Shown here piece after piece: positions 52,438-62,447 of a DNA stretch of 64,000 bases. A program made the translations under genes and the position numbers. Within the stretch, counting starts at the first letter, position 1. Every line of letters begins with the position of its first letter. The notes beneath the pieces are model-generated. The model made no database searches and was not told the origin of the DNA. It saw nothing but the letters and a program-made list of their open reading frames with translations. Origin of the DNA: Acetatifactor sp. (GTDB lineage Bacteria > Bacillota > Clostridia > Lachnospirales > Lachnospiraceae); contig JAILHH010000001.1 of the NCBI GenBank assembly GCA_024695935.1, positions 83,165 through 147,164 on the forward strand, in the 5' to 3' direction.

Positions 52438-52989
52438 TCACTCCTTTTTCTGAATAAATACATGCTTATTGGTCTTGTATTTCTTTTCTTTTATAAGTTC
52501 ATAACCCATCTCATCAAGATAAGAAAAATCAGTTTCAAGTGAAGCTTCTACCACAATAAGCGTATCATCCGTCACATATTTTTGTGAATGTAAGAGGGAT
52601 AATATCCTCTTTTCATGTTCGAAATTATAAGGAGGATCGATAAATATCACATCAACCTCTTTCTCATAAATATTATACAGAGCGGCCGAAGCATCCTGCT
52701 TTAGCACAACAGCTTTGTCTGCCAGTTTTGTGAATTTAAGGTTGTGTTCGATGCAATCGAGTGGTTCCTTTGCATTCTCGATAAAATAAGCCTTTTTTGC
52801 CCCACGGCTCAACGCTTCGATACCGATGGCACCGCTTCCGCTGAAAAAATCTACAAAGACAGAACCGGGCACATCATTTTGAAGCATATTAAACAAAGTT
52901 TCTTTTATCCTGTCGGTGGTAGGCCTGGTTCCTTCACCACCGGGACATTTTAATGGCAAGCTTCTTGCCGAACCTGCGATAACTCTCAT
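52438..52989 (-). CDS. rsmD: 16S rRNA (guanine966-N2)-methyltransferase RsmD
   Basis: The 183-residue Rossmann-fold methyltransferase has [12 protein letters not shown] at the start, the SAM motif [15 protein letters not shown] and the catalytic IDPPYN. The family methylates G966 of 16S rRNA. It is encoded between parC and coaD on the same strand with short gaps. Confidence 0.94.
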   Translation of the reverse strand: MRVIAGSARSLPLKCPGGEGTRPTTDRIKETLFNMLQNDVPGSVFVDFFSGSGAIGIEALSRGAKKAYFIENAKEPLDCIEHNLKFTKLADKAVVLKQDASAALYNIYEKEVDVIFIDPPYNFEHEKRILSLLHSQKYVTDDTLIVVEASLETDFSYLDEMGYELIKEKKYKTNKHVFIQKKE

Positions 52990-53017
52990 ATTTTTCCTTT
53001 CAAGGTTATTTCAAAGA

Positions 53018-55255
53018 TCAGACTCTTACTTTCGTACCTTTGGCATCACGCTTTAAGGTCTTAAGATTGTTTAAAGACAGGATCTTACCCTTAAAATCAA
53101 TGCTGTATTCCTGACCATAGTTTAAATAGTAAACAGCTTCCAAAGTATCACCGGTATTTAATTTCATACCTCTTACACCCACAGCGGTCTTTTTCTTTTC
53201 AGGTATCTCTTCCACGGAGAATTTCAGGAAAAATCCCTCTTTTGACTGCAGTACGATATGTTTTTGGTCGTATAAAGGCATGACTGAAATGACCTTATCA
53301 TCATCCAAAAGCTTTGTTGCGGCTACGGTCTTTTTGGATACTTCAAATTCTCCGCCATCCACTATCTTCATATTGGCCTGAGCTGTAACAAACATTAACT
53401 GCTTTAAGTTGAGTTCTGACTGACTTGAAACACATACAATGTCCTCTTCCGCTGAGGAATAATTGGATACATTGTCAATGGGAACTCCCTTGTCCCTGAA
53501 CTTCGACATGGGCAGATCCAGAACCTTTACGGTATGCATCTGGCCTTTGTCCGTAAAGATACAGATCTTTCCGTTATTTTTACAGAGAACCTTGTATTTG
53601 TTCTCGCTGTCGGCTGCTTCTTTGTTTCTTTCATAGGTGGACATATCGACGATTTTGGCATAACCGAATCTATCCATGAGAAACATTACATCCATAACTT
53701 CGAATTCTTTTTCTTTGTAAACCGCTTCCTCTACATTGTCGATTAAGGTTCTTCTTTTTCTGTTAAACTCTTTTTTGAAGCTGTCCAGCTCATTCATGAT
53801 AACGGTAGCCATGGATTCTTTTCGATCCAGAATATCTTCATATCTGTAGATATTTGCCATGGTCTCTTCGTGCTCATTGATGAGAGCTTCCAGCTCTAAG
53901 CCGATGAGTTTATAGAGGCGCATCTCTAAAATGGCATTTGCCTGTCTGTCTGTGAACATAAGCTGGCTCGCCATGATCTTTGACTCTTTTGATTTGAATT
54001 TAATGCCTTCTGTGACACCGTGAACGAGACATTCCTTTGCCATGGCACGGTCCTTTGAACCTCGGAGTATCTCTATTACAAGGTCGATCACATTGCAGGC
54101 TTTAATGAGACCTTCCTGAACCTCTTTGCGTTCCATCTCTTTTGCAAGAAGGTTCGTATACTTTCTCTTTGCGATCTCAAACTGAAAATCTACATTGGCT
54201 TTTATGATCTGTTTTAAAGACATGGTCTCCGGTCTTCCCTCGGAGATGGCTAACATATTTACGCCGAAGGTGTCCTCTAACCTTGTCTTTTTGTAAAGAA
54301 GATTTACAAAATTTTCGGCATCTGCATCTTTTTTAAGCTCAATGACGATTCTAATGCCTTCCTTTGAAGACTGGTTTGAAATATCAACAATATCCTGAGT
54401 CTTTTTGGATTCCGCAAGCGATGCCACATCCATTAAAAACTTGGTGATATTAGCACCGATCATGGTATAAGGTATCTCGGTAATGACCACATTGGTCTTT
54501 CCGGCTTTGCTCTTTTCAAACTCAACCTTACCCCTGACTTTTATCTTGCCGACGCCGGTCTCATATATTTCTAAAAGGTCATCCTTGTTTGTAACGATGC
54601 CCCCCGTGGGGAAATCGGGACCCTTTACATATCTCATAAGTTCTCTTACGGAGATGTCCTCGTTTAACATATATGCTTTTGTGGCATCGATTATCTCTCC
54701 GAAATTATGAGGCGGTATACTGGTAGCCATACCGACTGCGATACCTTCCGATCCGTTGATCAAAAGATTGGGTATCTTAACGGGAAGAACGGTGGGTTCT
54801 TTTTCCGTCTCATCAAAATTCGGCATGAAGTCCACCACGTCTTTGTCAAGATCCGCCAGAAAAGCATCCTGGGTAACCTTCCTAAGTCTGGCTTCCGTAT
54901 ATCGCATTGCAGCGGCTCCGTCGCCTTCGATATTTCCGAAGTTACCGTGACCGTCCACAAGGGCAAGACCTTTTTTAAAATCCTGACTCATGACCACGAG
55001 GGCATCATAAATCGAGCTGTCTCCGTGGGGATGATATTTACCCATTGTATCTCCGACTATACGGGCACTTTTTCTGTATGGCTTGTCATATCTGATGCCC
55101 AGTTCGTACATATCATAAAGGGTACGTCTCTGAACAGGCTTTAATCCGTCTCTCACATCCGGTAAAGCACGGGATACGATTACGCTCATGGCATAGTCAA
55201 TATATGACTTTTGCATTTCTTCCGAATATTCGGTTCTGATTATTCTATCTTCCAT
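53018..55255 (-). CDS. parC: Type IIA topoisomerase subunit A (ParC-like)
   Basis: The 745-residue DNA-cleaving subunit carries the active-site tyrosine Y119 in AMRYTEARL. The quinolone-binding region [13 protein letters not shown] keeps the serine (S80) and aspartate (D84) linked to susceptibility. The C-terminal beta-pinwheel is short and lacks the GyrA box QRRGGKG, with [11 protein letters not shown] at a related position. This favours topoisomerase IV or a second gyrase-like enzyme over GyrA. It follows parE with a 12-base gap. Confidence 0.9.
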   Translation of the reverse strand: MEDRIIRTEYSEEMQKSYIDYAMSVIVSRALPDVRDGLKPVQRRTLYDMYELGIRYDKPYRKSARIVGDTMGKYHPHGDSSIYDALVVMSQDFKKGLALVDGHGNFGNIEGDGAAAMRYTEARLRKVTQDAFLADLDKDVVDFMPNFDETEKEPTVLPVKIPNLLINGSEGIAVGMATSIPPHNFGEIIDATKAYMLNEDISVRELMRYVKGPDFPTGGIVTNKDDLLEIYETGVGKIKVRGKVEFEKSKAGKTNVVITEIPYTMIGANITKFLMDVASLAESKKTQDIVDISNQSSKEGIRIVIELKKDADAENFVNLLYKKTRLEDTFGVNMLAISEGRPETMSLKQIIKANVDFQFEIAKRKYTNLLAKEMERKEVQEGLIKACNVIDLVIEILRGSKDRAMAKECLVHGVTEGIKFKSKESKIMASQLMFTDRQANAILEMRLYKLIGLELEALINEHEETMANIYRYEDILDRKESMATVIMNELDSFKKEFNRKRRTLIDNVEEAVYKEKEFEVMDVMFLMDRFGYAKIVDMSTYERNKEAADSENKYKVLCKNNGKICIFTDKGQMHTVKVLDLPMSKFRDKGVPIDNVSNYSSAEEDIVCVSSQSELNLKQLMFVTAQANMKIVDGGEFEVSKKTVAATKLLDDDKVISVMPLYDQKHIVLQSKEGFFLKFSVEEIPEKKKTAVGVRGMKLNTGDTLEAVYYLNYGQEYSIDFKGKILSLNNLKTLKRDAKGTKVRV

Positions 55256-55267
55256 CCTAAGTCACCT

Positions 55268-57193
55268 TTAATTTAAATCAAGTTCTGCATCATGGGCATG
55301 ATCGTGTATAAATACCTTTCTGGGCGGTACATCGCTTCCCATCAACAGTTCGGTCATCTCGGAAGCCATTCTGGCATCTTCGATCTCCACGCGCTTCATC
55401 ATTCTGCGCTCGGGATCAAGAGTCGTCTCCCACAGCTGATCCGCATCCATTTCACCGAGACCTTTGTATCTCTGGAGTGTAAAAGGACCTTTATGATTTT
55501 TCCTGTAATTTTCCAGAGCCTTGTCGTCGTAGAGGTATTCCTCCTCGCCCTTTGCAGGCATAGCCTTGTACAGAGGTGGCATTGCTATATATACATGACC
55601 TTCATAGATAAGTTCCGGCATAAATCTGTAAAACAGTGTAAGGAGCAATGTGGAAATATGAGCTCCGTCCACGTCCGCATCCGCCATGATGACTATCTTG
55701 TCATAGCGAAGCTTTGTAATGTCGAAATCGTTTCCGTATCCTTCGGAAAATCCGCATCCGAAGGCATATATCATAGTCTTTATCTCTGCATTTGCAAGAA
55801 CCTTGTCGATACTGGCTTTTTCCACATTAAGGATCTTTCCTCTGATGGGCAAAATAGCCTGATACATACGATTTCTGGCAGTTTTTGCAGAACCTCCTGC
55901 AGAATCACCCTCTACAATAAAGATTTCGCACTTTGATGGGTCTTTAGACTCACAATTTGCAAGTTTTCCGTTAGAATCAAAGGAATATTTTTGCTTTGTG
56001 AGCATGTTTGTCTTTGCTTTTTCTTCGTTTTTACGGATCTTTGCTGCCTTTTCGGCACATTCGATAATGCTCTTTAAGGTCTCTAAGTTCCTGTCAAAGA
56101 ACCTGACGATCTCATCACCCGTAACCTTTGCAACAACCTTTGCGGCATCCTGGTTATCAAGCTTTGTCTTTGTCTGACCCTCGAATCTGGGATCCGGGTG
56201 CTTGATGGAAACAACTGCGGTAATGCCGTTTCTTACATCGGCTCCGGTGAAATTCTGATCCTTATCTTTTAAAATATTTAATTCTCTCGCATAGGAATTA
56301 ATGACATTTGTAAACTGAGTCTTAAAGCCTGTAAGATGTGTTCCGCCCTCTGAGTTATAAATATTATTACAGAAACCAAGGACATTTTCGTGGAATTCAT
56401 TTACATACTGGAATGCAACTTCCACCGTGATGCCTTCGCTCTCCCCCTTAAAATAAACCACATCATGAACAGCTTCGCTGCCCTTGTTGATATCTTTTAT
56501 AAATCCCACAATACCTTCGGGCTCATGGAATTTAATGACTTCGGGTGTTTCAAGCCTGTTATCCGTATAAAGAATCGTCAGATTGGGATTAAGATATGCA
56601 GTTTCATGGAGGCGGCTCTTTACGTCATCCTCCTTAAATCTGGTTTTATCAAATATGGTATCATCCGGCAAAAAATTAATGCAGGTACCGGTTTCCCTGG
56701 TCTTTCCCACAACGGGCAAAAGTCCGTTTTCCAGTTCAACAGTAGGGATACCTCTCTCATATTTGTCCTCATAGATCAGTCCGTCCGATTTTACTCTGAC
56801 GGTAAGCCTGTTGGAAAGAGCATTTACAACGGATGAACCCACACCGTGAAGACCACCGCTGGTCTTGTATGCATTATTGTCAAATTTTCCGCCTGCATGA
56901 AGGGTTGTAAATACAAGTCGCTCTGCGCTCATACCTTTTTCGTGCATTCCCACAGGGATACCACGTCCGTTATCCTCTATTGTGGCGGAACCGTCTGCTT
57001 CCAAAGTAACTTTTATGGTATCGCAAAAACCGGCAAGATGTTCATCCACCGAGTTGTCAACGATCTCATAGATTAAGTGATTCAGACCTTTGGTGGATAC
57101 GCTTCCGATATACATACCGGGGCGAACACGCACCGCTTCAAGGCCCTCCAGCACTGTGATGCTGGAAGCATCATAATTATTTGCTTTAGCCAT
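55268..57193 (-). CDS. parE: Type IIA topoisomerase subunit B (ParE-like)
   Basis: The 641-residue ATPase subunit has the GHKL motifs YEIVDNSVDEHLAG (E43 and N47) and GRGIPVGMH. The transducer lysine is in the QTKTKL loop, and the TOPRIM motifs are EGDSAGGSAK and DADVDGAH. It pairs with the ParC-like gene downstream; whether the enzyme is topoisomerase IV or a gyrase is not decided by this subunit alone. GGGGAG precedes the ATG, and a leader hairpin and an extended -10 promoter lie upstream. Confidence 0.92.
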   Translation of the reverse strand: MAKANNYDASSITVLEGLEAVRVRPGMYIGSVSTKGLNHLIYEIVDNSVDEHLAGFCDTIKVTLEADGSATIEDNGRGIPVGMHEKGMSAERLVFTTLHAGGKFDNNAYKTSGGLHGVGSSVVNALSNRLTVRVKSDGLIYEDKYERGIPTVELENGLLPVVGKTRETGTCINFLPDDTIFDKTRFKEDDVKSRLHETAYLNPNLTILYTDNRLETPEVIKFHEPEGIVGFIKDINKGSEAVHDVVYFKGESEGITVEVAFQYVNEFHENVLGFCNNIYNSEGGTHLTGFKTQFTNVINSYARELNILKDKDQNFTGADVRNGITAVVSIKHPDPRFEGQTKTKLDNQDAAKVVAKVTGDEIVRFFDRNLETLKSIIECAEKAAKIRKNEEKAKTNMLTKQKYSFDSNGKLANCESKDPSKCEIFIVEGDSAGGSAKTARNRMYQAILPIRGKILNVEKASIDKVLANAEIKTMIYAFGCGFSEGYGNDFDITKLRYDKIVIMADADVDGAHISTLLLTLFYRFMPELIYEGHVYIAMPPLYKAMPAKGEEEYLYDDKALENYRKNHKGPFTLQRYKGLGEMDADQLWETTLDPERRMMKRVEIEDARMASEMTELLMGSDVPPRKVFIHDHAHDAELDLN

Positions 57194-57223
57194 TTTTCAC
57201 TCCCCTAAAATCAAGGATTTCTA

Positions 57224-57243
57224 TTGGGGGAAAATTACCCCAA
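57224..57243 (-). promoter_or_regulatory. Hairpin in the parE leader
   Basis: TTGGGG (57224-57229) and CCCCAA (57238-57243) form a stem within the roughly 50-base leader of parE. The arms are GC-rich in an AT-rich leader. It may affect translation or be an attenuator; it is not followed by a T-run on the - strand. Confidence 0.45.
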
Positions 57244-57252
57244 TTTTCTAGA

Positions 57253-57261
57253 ATTATATCA
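57253..57261 (-). promoter_or_regulatory. Extended -10 promoter of parE-parC
   Basis: On the - strand TGATATAAT gives a perfect TATAAT with TGn upstream. A 10-bp inverted repeat (ATTTTGTGGT at 57265-57274 with ACCACAAAAT at 57288-57297) lies directly upstream, covering the -35 position. It may be a regulatory site or the recG terminator. Confidence 0.6.
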
Positions 57262-57305
57262 TAGATTTTGTGGTAATAAAAGAGCAAACCACAAAATAAA
57301 GTTTT

Positions 57306-59357
57306 TTATATGGATCTGAAATCAACCTGTAAATCACTTAACTCTTCCACCTTTTTGCGGATAAGTATGTGATCATCGGCATTTAAAAGAGGATCCGTCA
57401 TCATGATTTTGTCGACTGCCATATCTGCGGCTTTTAAGGCAGTGGCATCGGAGAAAACATTTGCGATCTTAAATTCAAAATCACCGCTTTGCCTTACACC
57501 GAACATATCTCCCGGACCTCTTAACCGCATATCTTCGGATGCGATAAAAAATCCGTCATTTGATCTGTTTAGTATATTCAGGCGCTCCATGGTCTTTTCA
57601 TCATTTTTTGAGCTTATAAAGATACAAAAACTTTGAGCATCCCCTCTGCCAACGCGTCCTCTCAACTGATGAAGGGATGAAAGACCGAATTTTTCAGAGT
57701 TTTCTACCATCATAACTGTGGCATTCGGTACGTTTATGCCTACTTCGATAACGGTTGTTGAGACCAGAACATGGATCTTTCCCTCAGCAAAATCCTCCAT
57801 GATCTGATTCTTCCCGGCCGCCTTCATCTGACCGTGGAGGTATGAAACTATTATCCCGTCAGGCAATGCTTCACGTAATTTTTCCGCATAATCAGTTACA
57901 TTTTCAAGGTCACTTTCCTCGCTCTCTGTTACCATGGGGCATATAACATAAGCCTGATGGCCGGCGGAAACTTCTTTTTCGATAAACTTATAAGCCTTTT
58001 CCCTGTATGAAGTATTTACGACACAGTTTTTTATGGGAAGTCTGTTTGCAGGCAGTTCGTCGATAACGGAAATATCCAGATCTCCGTAAAATATGATCGA
58101 AAGGGTCCTTGGGATCGGAGTTGCACTCATGACGATAACATGAGGTATACGTCCTTTTCCCACTAACTCTTCCCTCTGCTTTACACCGAATCTGTGCTGC
58201 TCGTCCGTAACGACAAGAGCCAGATTTTTAAATTCTACCTTATCCTGTATAAGAGCATGCGTTCCTATTATGAAATTAACTTCACCGCTTTTTATTTTTT
58301 CCTGTACAGCCCTTTTTTCGGATGCTTTCAGGGATCCTACCAAAAGAGCGGGCCTAATATTTAAATTATATTTTTTTACATGATCGGATATGGCTTCAAA
58401 GTGCTGCTTTGCAAGAACTTCCGTAGGAGCCATAAGAGCAGCCTGGTATCCGTTTGCACAGATTTCCAGCATTGCCAGAAATGCTATGATGGTCTTTCCG
58501 GACCCCACATCGCCCTGTATCAGTCTGTTCATACATTTGTTGGATGAGAGATCTTCTTTTATCTCTGCCCATACTTTTTTTTGCGCATTTGTAAGTCTGT
58601 AGGGCAAAGCTTCCAAAAACCTGACCGTATCGGCCGTCTCAAAGCATACATAATTGTTTGGAGTTTCATTTGCAAGGGCTTTGTTTCGTCTGATTGCCAT
58701 CAAAAAGAAAAAGAATTCTTCAAAAGAAAGTCTTTTCTTTGCCTCTGCCACTTCTGCCTCATCCTTAGGAAAATGTATCTTTTTAAGAGCCTCCCTGTGA
58801 GTCAGGATGTCAAATTCGGTAAGCATGTCCTCCGGAAATATCTCCTCTTCGGAAGGATAATTGTAAAGTGAATAATAAATATATTTTCCGATAGTTTTGC
58901 TGGAAAGTCCTTTTGTCAAAGGATATATGGGTATAAGTTCATCTTTTGAGTCATAATATTCATCAGGCTTTAAAATCTGTGGCTGGTCCAAAACAGTGAC
59001 TTTGCCTCTCAGCGATGTTTTTCCTCTGAATATATGTACTGAACCCGGCTTTAGTACATTTTTAATATAGGGCATATTAAAGAATCTCACATAAACTGAA
59101 CCTGTTTCGTCCTTTATCAAAATTTCGCAGATAGTAACTCTTTTTCCCTTGATGATCTTTACGTTGCCCACTACAGTTCCCTTTACTATGACTGCGGAAA
59201 GAGGCACGATCTTATCAATATCAGTAATATCCTGGAGCTTATCATAATCTCTCGGATAATGATTTATGAGATCATTTACGTTTACAATGTTTAATTTAGC
59301 AAGAAGACCGGCCGTCTTCTCGCCTACTCCTTTTACATCAGTTATGGGGATCGACAT
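57306..59357 (-). CDS. recG: ATP-dependent DNA helicase RecG
   Basis: RecG remodels stalled forks and Holliday junctions. The 683-residue protein has the N-terminal wedge/OB domain (GVGEKTAGLLAKLNI, VIVKGTVVGNV) and the helicase motifs GDVGSGKT, DEQHRFGV and MSATPIPRT. QLRGRVGRG is followed by the C-terminal RecG block. The ATG at 59357 has GGAGG six bases upstream; the frame extends to 59399, but that region is the terminator hairpin after fakA. Confidence 0.97.
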   Translation of the reverse strand: MSIPITDVKGVGEKTAGLLAKLNIVNVNDLINHYPRDYDKLQDITDIDKIVPLSAVIVKGTVVGNVKIIKGKRVTICEILIKDETGSVYVRFFNMPYIKNVLKPGSVHIFRGKTSLRGKVTVLDQPQILKPDEYYDSKDELIPIYPLTKGLSSKTIGKYIYYSLYNYPSEEEIFPEDMLTEFDILTHREALKKIHFPKDEAEVAEAKKRLSFEEFFFFLMAIRRNKALANETPNNYVCFETADTVRFLEALPYRLTNAQKKVWAEIKEDLSSNKCMNRLIQGDVGSGKTIIAFLAMLEICANGYQAALMAPTEVLAKQHFEAISDHVKKYNLNIRPALLVGSLKASEKRAVQEKIKSGEVNFIIGTHALIQDKVEFKNLALVVTDEQHRFGVKQREELVGKGRIPHVIVMSATPIPRTLSIIFYGDLDISVIDELPANRLPIKNCVVNTSYREKAYKFIEKEVSAGHQAYVICPMVTESEESDLENVTDYAEKLREALPDGIIVSYLHGQMKAAGKNQIMEDFAEGKIHVLVSTTVIEVGINVPNATVMMVENSEKFGLSSLHQLRGRVGRGDAQSFCIFISSKNDEKTMERLNILNRSNDGFFIASEDMRLRGPGDMFGVRQSGDFEFKIANVFSDATALKAADMAVDKIMMTDPLLNADDHILIRKKVEELSDLQVDFRSI

Positions 59358-59383
59358 ATTGCCTCCGAAAAATTTTTTCGTTT

Positions 59384-59410
59384 TAAAAAGAGGAGACAAA
59401 AGTCTCCTCT
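59384..59410 (-). terminator. Intrinsic terminator between fakA and recG
   Basis: On the - strand AGAGGAGAC and GTCTCCTCT (+ 59402-59410 and 59389-59397) form a perfect 9-bp stem with a four-base loop, followed by TTTTT. The recG start lies only 27 bases beyond, with little room for a promoter. Confidence 0.85.
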
Positions 59411-59434
59411 AAAATAATAAACTTATTGAAATGT

Positions 59435-61096
59435 TTATTCAACACTTACAACGTAGTAGTAAACGGGCTGTCCGCCTGCCTGAAGTTCGATATCGTATTC
59501 AGGGAAGTTTTCCTCCACAAGGGCTTTAACAGCCTTTGCGTCCTCCTCAGTTACATCACATCCGTAGTAAACGCTGATAAGCTCACTGTCATCGTCAACC
59601 ATTGCTTTTAACATATCAATGATAACAGCATTCAGGTCGGTACCGTTTGCAAGAATTCCGCTGTCTCCGATGCCCATGAAATCGTCTTTTTTGATCTCTT
59701 TGTCATCGATAACGGTATCTCTGACCGCATACGTAACCTGGCCGGTCTTTACAAGACCGATCTGGGAGATCATATTCTCCTCATTTGTATCCACTGAATC
59801 ATCGGGAATGAAATTGATCACCGCCGCGATTCCCTGAGGGATGGTCTTTGTAGGGATCACAATAAGATTCTTGTCAGTTGTAAGCTCTGCAGCCTGATTT
59901 GCGGCAAGAATAATATTTTTATTGTTGGGAAGAACAAAAATATTCTTCGCATTAACTTTTTCTACAGCATTTAAAATGTCTTCGGTTGAAGGATTCATGG
60001 TTTGACCGCCTTCAATGATCTCATCTACTCCGAGACTTCTGAAGATCTCATTGATACCGTCACCCACAGAAACTGCCAAAAATCCCACTTCTTTGGGAGG
60101 CTCCTTCTTTTCTTCCATAGTAGCATTTTCTTTTTCCGCCATCTTGAAAAGCTTTTCCTGATGCTCAAGACGCATATTGTCGATCTTTATATTGGAAAGC
60201 TGACCGTATTTTAATGCCTTCTGGATGGCAAGTCCGGGATCATTGGTATGAACATGGACTTTTACAACATCTTCATCCGCAACGCATACTATCGAATCGC
60301 CGATGGATTCGAGGAATGCCTTGAAATCTATCTCCTGCTTGATGTTAAAGTTCCTTTCAAGCATGATGATAAACTCTGTGCAATAACCGAATTTGATCTC
60401 TGCCTCGGCCTGGGCTTCGTAGGATGATTTCTTTTCACCGTTTGGCTTTTTGTCAAGATTTAAATTGATTTCTTTTCCAAGGAAAGCATCATAAGCACCC
60501 TTGAAAACTTCAACAAGTCCTCTTCCGCCTGAATCAACAACGCCCGCCTGCTTCAAAACGGGAAGCATCTCGGGAGTCTGACTAAGAACATAATCGGCAT
60601 GCTCTATGATCTCTTTAAATACTTCGGTAAGATCCGTTACTCCGTTGTCAGCAAGGTCTTTTGCCTTATCGGCAGCACCCTTTGCAACTGTGAGAATGGT
60701 TCCTTCCTTGGGCTTCATAACAGCTTTGTAAGCTGTTTCCACAGCTTTTTCAAATGCTTCCGCGATAATATATACATCAACAGAGGATTCTGTCTTGATC
60801 CTCTTTGTAAAACCTCTGAATAACTGTGAAAGGATAACACCTGAGTTTCCTCTGGCTCCTCTTAAAGAACCGCTTGAGATTGCCTTGCAGACAGCCTCCA
60901 TATCGTCATCATCATCCATAGCCTGTAATTCTTTGGCTGCTGACATGATGGTCATTGTCATATTAGTACCGGTGTCTCCATCGGGTACGGGGAAAACATT
61001 GAGTTCATTGATAAGCTCTTTATGAGCCTCAAGATTCCCTGCGCCGGCTAAGAACATCTTTGAAAGCATCTTAGCGTCGATTGCTTGTATTTCCAC
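59435..61096 (-). CDS. fakA: DAK2-domain fatty acid kinase FakA-like (YloV)
   Basis: FakA phosphorylates fatty acids presented by FakB binding proteins, feeding exogenous fatty acids into phospholipid synthesis. The 553-residue protein has the DhaL/DAK2 ATP-binding domain (PVPDGDTGTNMTMT, RGARGNSGVILSQLFRGF), the middle domain and the C-terminal domain. VDSGGRGL is typical of the family. An Asp23-like gene lies 12 bases upstream, the usual Firmicute order. No fakB is in the window. Confidence 0.93.
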   Translation of the reverse strand: MEIQAIDAKMLSKMFLAGAGNLEAHKELINELNVFPVPDGDTGTNMTMTIMSAAKELQAMDDDDDMEAVCKAISSGSLRGARGNSGVILSQLFRGFTKRIKTESSVDVYIIAEAFEKAVETAYKAVMKPKEGTILTVAKGAADKAKDLADNGVTDLTEVFKEIIEHADYVLSQTPEMLPVLKQAGVVDSGGRGLVEVFKGAYDAFLGKEINLNLDKKPNGEKKSSYEAQAEAEIKFGYCTEFIIMLERNFNIKQEIDFKAFLESIGDSIVCVADEDVVKVHVHTNDPGLAIQKALKYGQLSNIKIDNMRLEHQEKLFKMAEKENATMEEKKEPPKEVGFLAVSVGDGINEIFRSLGVDEIIEGGQTMNPSTEDILNAVEKVNAKNIFVLPNNKNIILAANQAAELTTDKNLIVIPTKTIPQGIAAVINFIPDDSVDTNEENMISQIGLVKTGQVTYAVRDTVIDDKEIKKDDFMGIGDSGILANGTDLNAVIIDMLKAMVDDDSELISVYYGCDVTEEDAKAVKALVEENFPEYDIELQAGGQPVYYYVVSVE

Positions 61097-61108
61097 TGTA
61101 AAACCTCC

Positions 61109-61468
61109 TTAATCAATCACTCTTACACCTTCGACAAAGATGTTGATCTTTTCTATTTCAATTCCGGTGAACTCTTCAACCTTGTATTTTACATTGCTGA
61201 TAAGATTTTCGGACACAGCATGGATGCTGACGCCGTATGCAACAATAACATGAAAATCAAGGGTGAGTTTGTTGTTGTTGATCGAAACGGTGATACCTCT
61301 TGTGAGACTGTCTTTTTTCAAAAGCTTCACAAGTCCGTCCTTCACGTTAACTCCGGCCATACCGACGATACCAAAGCATTCAACGGCAACTGATCCGGCA
61401 TATTGAGCGATAACTTCATTATCGATGACAATATTTCCCATGTGGGTATTCATTGTAGAACCCTTCAT
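61109..61468 (-). CDS. Asp23/Gls24-family envelope stress protein
   Basis: The 119-residue protein has the family pattern GNIVIDNEVIAQYAGSVAVECFGIVGM followed by a region containing VAYGVSIHAVSENLISNVKY. In Firmicutes this YloU-type protein precedes fakA. Its exact role is unknown; homologues are stress-related or membrane-associated. The start is uncertain: ATG 61468 or ATG 61453 (with AAGGG upstream). It is divergent from rpmB. Confidence 0.88.
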   Translation of the reverse strand: MKGSTMNTHMGNIVIDNEVIAQYAGSVAVECFGIVGMAGVNVKDGLVKLLKKDSLTRGITVSINNNKLTLDFHVIVAYGVSIHAVSENLISNVKYKVEEFTGIEIEKINIFVEGVRVID

Positions 61469-61575
61469 ATTAATCACCAAACCTTTCTCTCGTTTTTGCA
61501 CGCTACACTGTATTGTAACAGTTTTACACTGAAAATGGAACTAAAAAATTGATTTTACCAAAATAAAAAATATGC

Positions 61576-61604
61576 TTGCTTTCTGTAAAAGATTCTGTTA
61601 ATAT
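61576..61604 (+). promoter_or_regulatory. rpmB promoter
   Basis: TTGCTT (61576-61581) and TAATAT (61599-61604) are separated by 17 bases, with TGT directly before the -10 as an extended -10 element. The leader to the ATG is about 75 bases and ends with GGAGGTG. Confidence 0.75.
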
Positions 61605-61684
61605 ATCAATGTTGCGATATTCTCGCATACTTAAATTCGAAAATAATAAGCTTACTTTTAAGCATAGGTTTAGGAGGTGTCAAG

Positions 61685-61870
61685 ATGGCAAAGTGTGATA
61701 TTTGTGGTAAGGGCGTTCATTTCGGAAACAACGTAAGCCATTCTCATAGAAGAAGCAACGCAATTTGGAACTCTAATGTTCAGAATGTAAAGTGCAAGGT
61801 TAACGGTGGTGTTAAGAGAATGCACGTTTGTACAAGCTGCATGAAGAGCGGAAAAGTTGAGAGAGCTTAA
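61685..61870 (+). CDS. rpmB: 50S ribosomal protein L28
   Basis: The 61-residue L28 has a four-cysteine zinc ribbon (CDIC near the N-terminus and CTSC near the C-terminus), the zinc-binding form. GNNVSHSHRRS is typical. It is the only + strand gene in the right half of the window and is divergent from the Asp23-fakA unit, an arrangement common in Firmicutes. It is flanked by its own promoter and terminator. Confidence 0.97.
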   Translation: MAKCDICGKGVHFGNNVSHSHRRSNAIWNSNVQNVKCKVNGGVKRMHVCTSCMKSGKVERA

Positions 61871-61888
61871 TTAATTCGCAAATTATTA

Positions 61889-61919
61889 AGAGGTAGGATT
61901 TCCTACCTCTCTTTTTTTT
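61889..61919 (+). terminator. Intrinsic terminator after rpmB
   Basis: The perfect 10-bp stem AGAGGTAGGA (61889-61898) / TCCTACCTCT (61901-61910) has a two-base loop and is followed by CTTTTTTTT. It also sits directly after the stop codon of the convergent gene, although the - strand side has no T-run. Confidence 0.9.
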
Positions 61920-62445
61920 ACATTTCTTCTCTTCTTCTCTGGAATTCATCATTGATCGCCTGCATCAATTCCTCGTCTCCCAGCACATTGTCGGGATGAA
62001 ATATCTTTACAAGGTCTTTGTATCTCTTGCGCAGAGTAAGGGGATTGTTGGTGTTTCTGAAAAGTAATGCTATCAGATTATCATCCACTTTTATGGAACC
62101 GGAGTTTGAAAACTTTTCGGCAAGTTCTCTGTCGTATTGTTTTTTCTCCGCTTCAAAACGCTTCCTGTCACTCTCAAGCTGTACAAAACCGGCCTTTAAG
62201 ATCTCCATCTTTTTGTCAAAAAACAGATTTTCTTCCTTAAGACGTTTTCGTTCCGTGACGATGCGAAGGTTTAACTGATCCATCTCATCCTTGTATTTCA
62301 AACGCTCATTAAGGAATTTTTCCTTTGCTTCGTCTAAGTCCTTTTCTCTGTTTTTTAATCTGATATTCTCTTTGAAAAGCCAGATTTTCGCACTCTGTAA
62401 CTCATCAGGGTTCTCGGCGCGTAAAATATCTTCCCAATCAATCAT
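61918..62445 (-). CDS. Coiled-coil protein with C-terminal J-domain-like segment
   Basis: The 175-residue protein has a long charged coiled coil (about 15-115, rich in E, K, R and D) followed by a short J-domain-like C-terminus. LRKRYKDLVKIFHPDN places the HPD motif at 150-152, and a final helix contains INDEFQRR. In DnaJ co-chaperones HPD stimulates DnaK; here the domain is at the C-terminal end and appears to lack a complete first helix. Function unknown. It starts three bases after the GerW gene. Confidence 0.75.
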   Translation of the reverse strand: MIDWEDILRAENPDELQSAKIWLFKENIRLKNREKDLDEAKEKFLNERLKYKDEMDQLNLRIVTERKRLKEENLFFDKKMEILKAGFVQLESDRKRFEAEKKQYDRELAEKFSNSGSIKVDDNLIALLFRNTNNPLTLRKRYKDLVKIFHPDNVLGDEELMQAINDEFQRRREEM

Positions 62446-62447
62446 AT

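Noticed and set aside
61502..61575. Promoter for the Asp23-fakA unit
   Set aside because: A TACAAT on the - strand is present, but the matching -35 (TTCCAT) is poor, so I did not list it.
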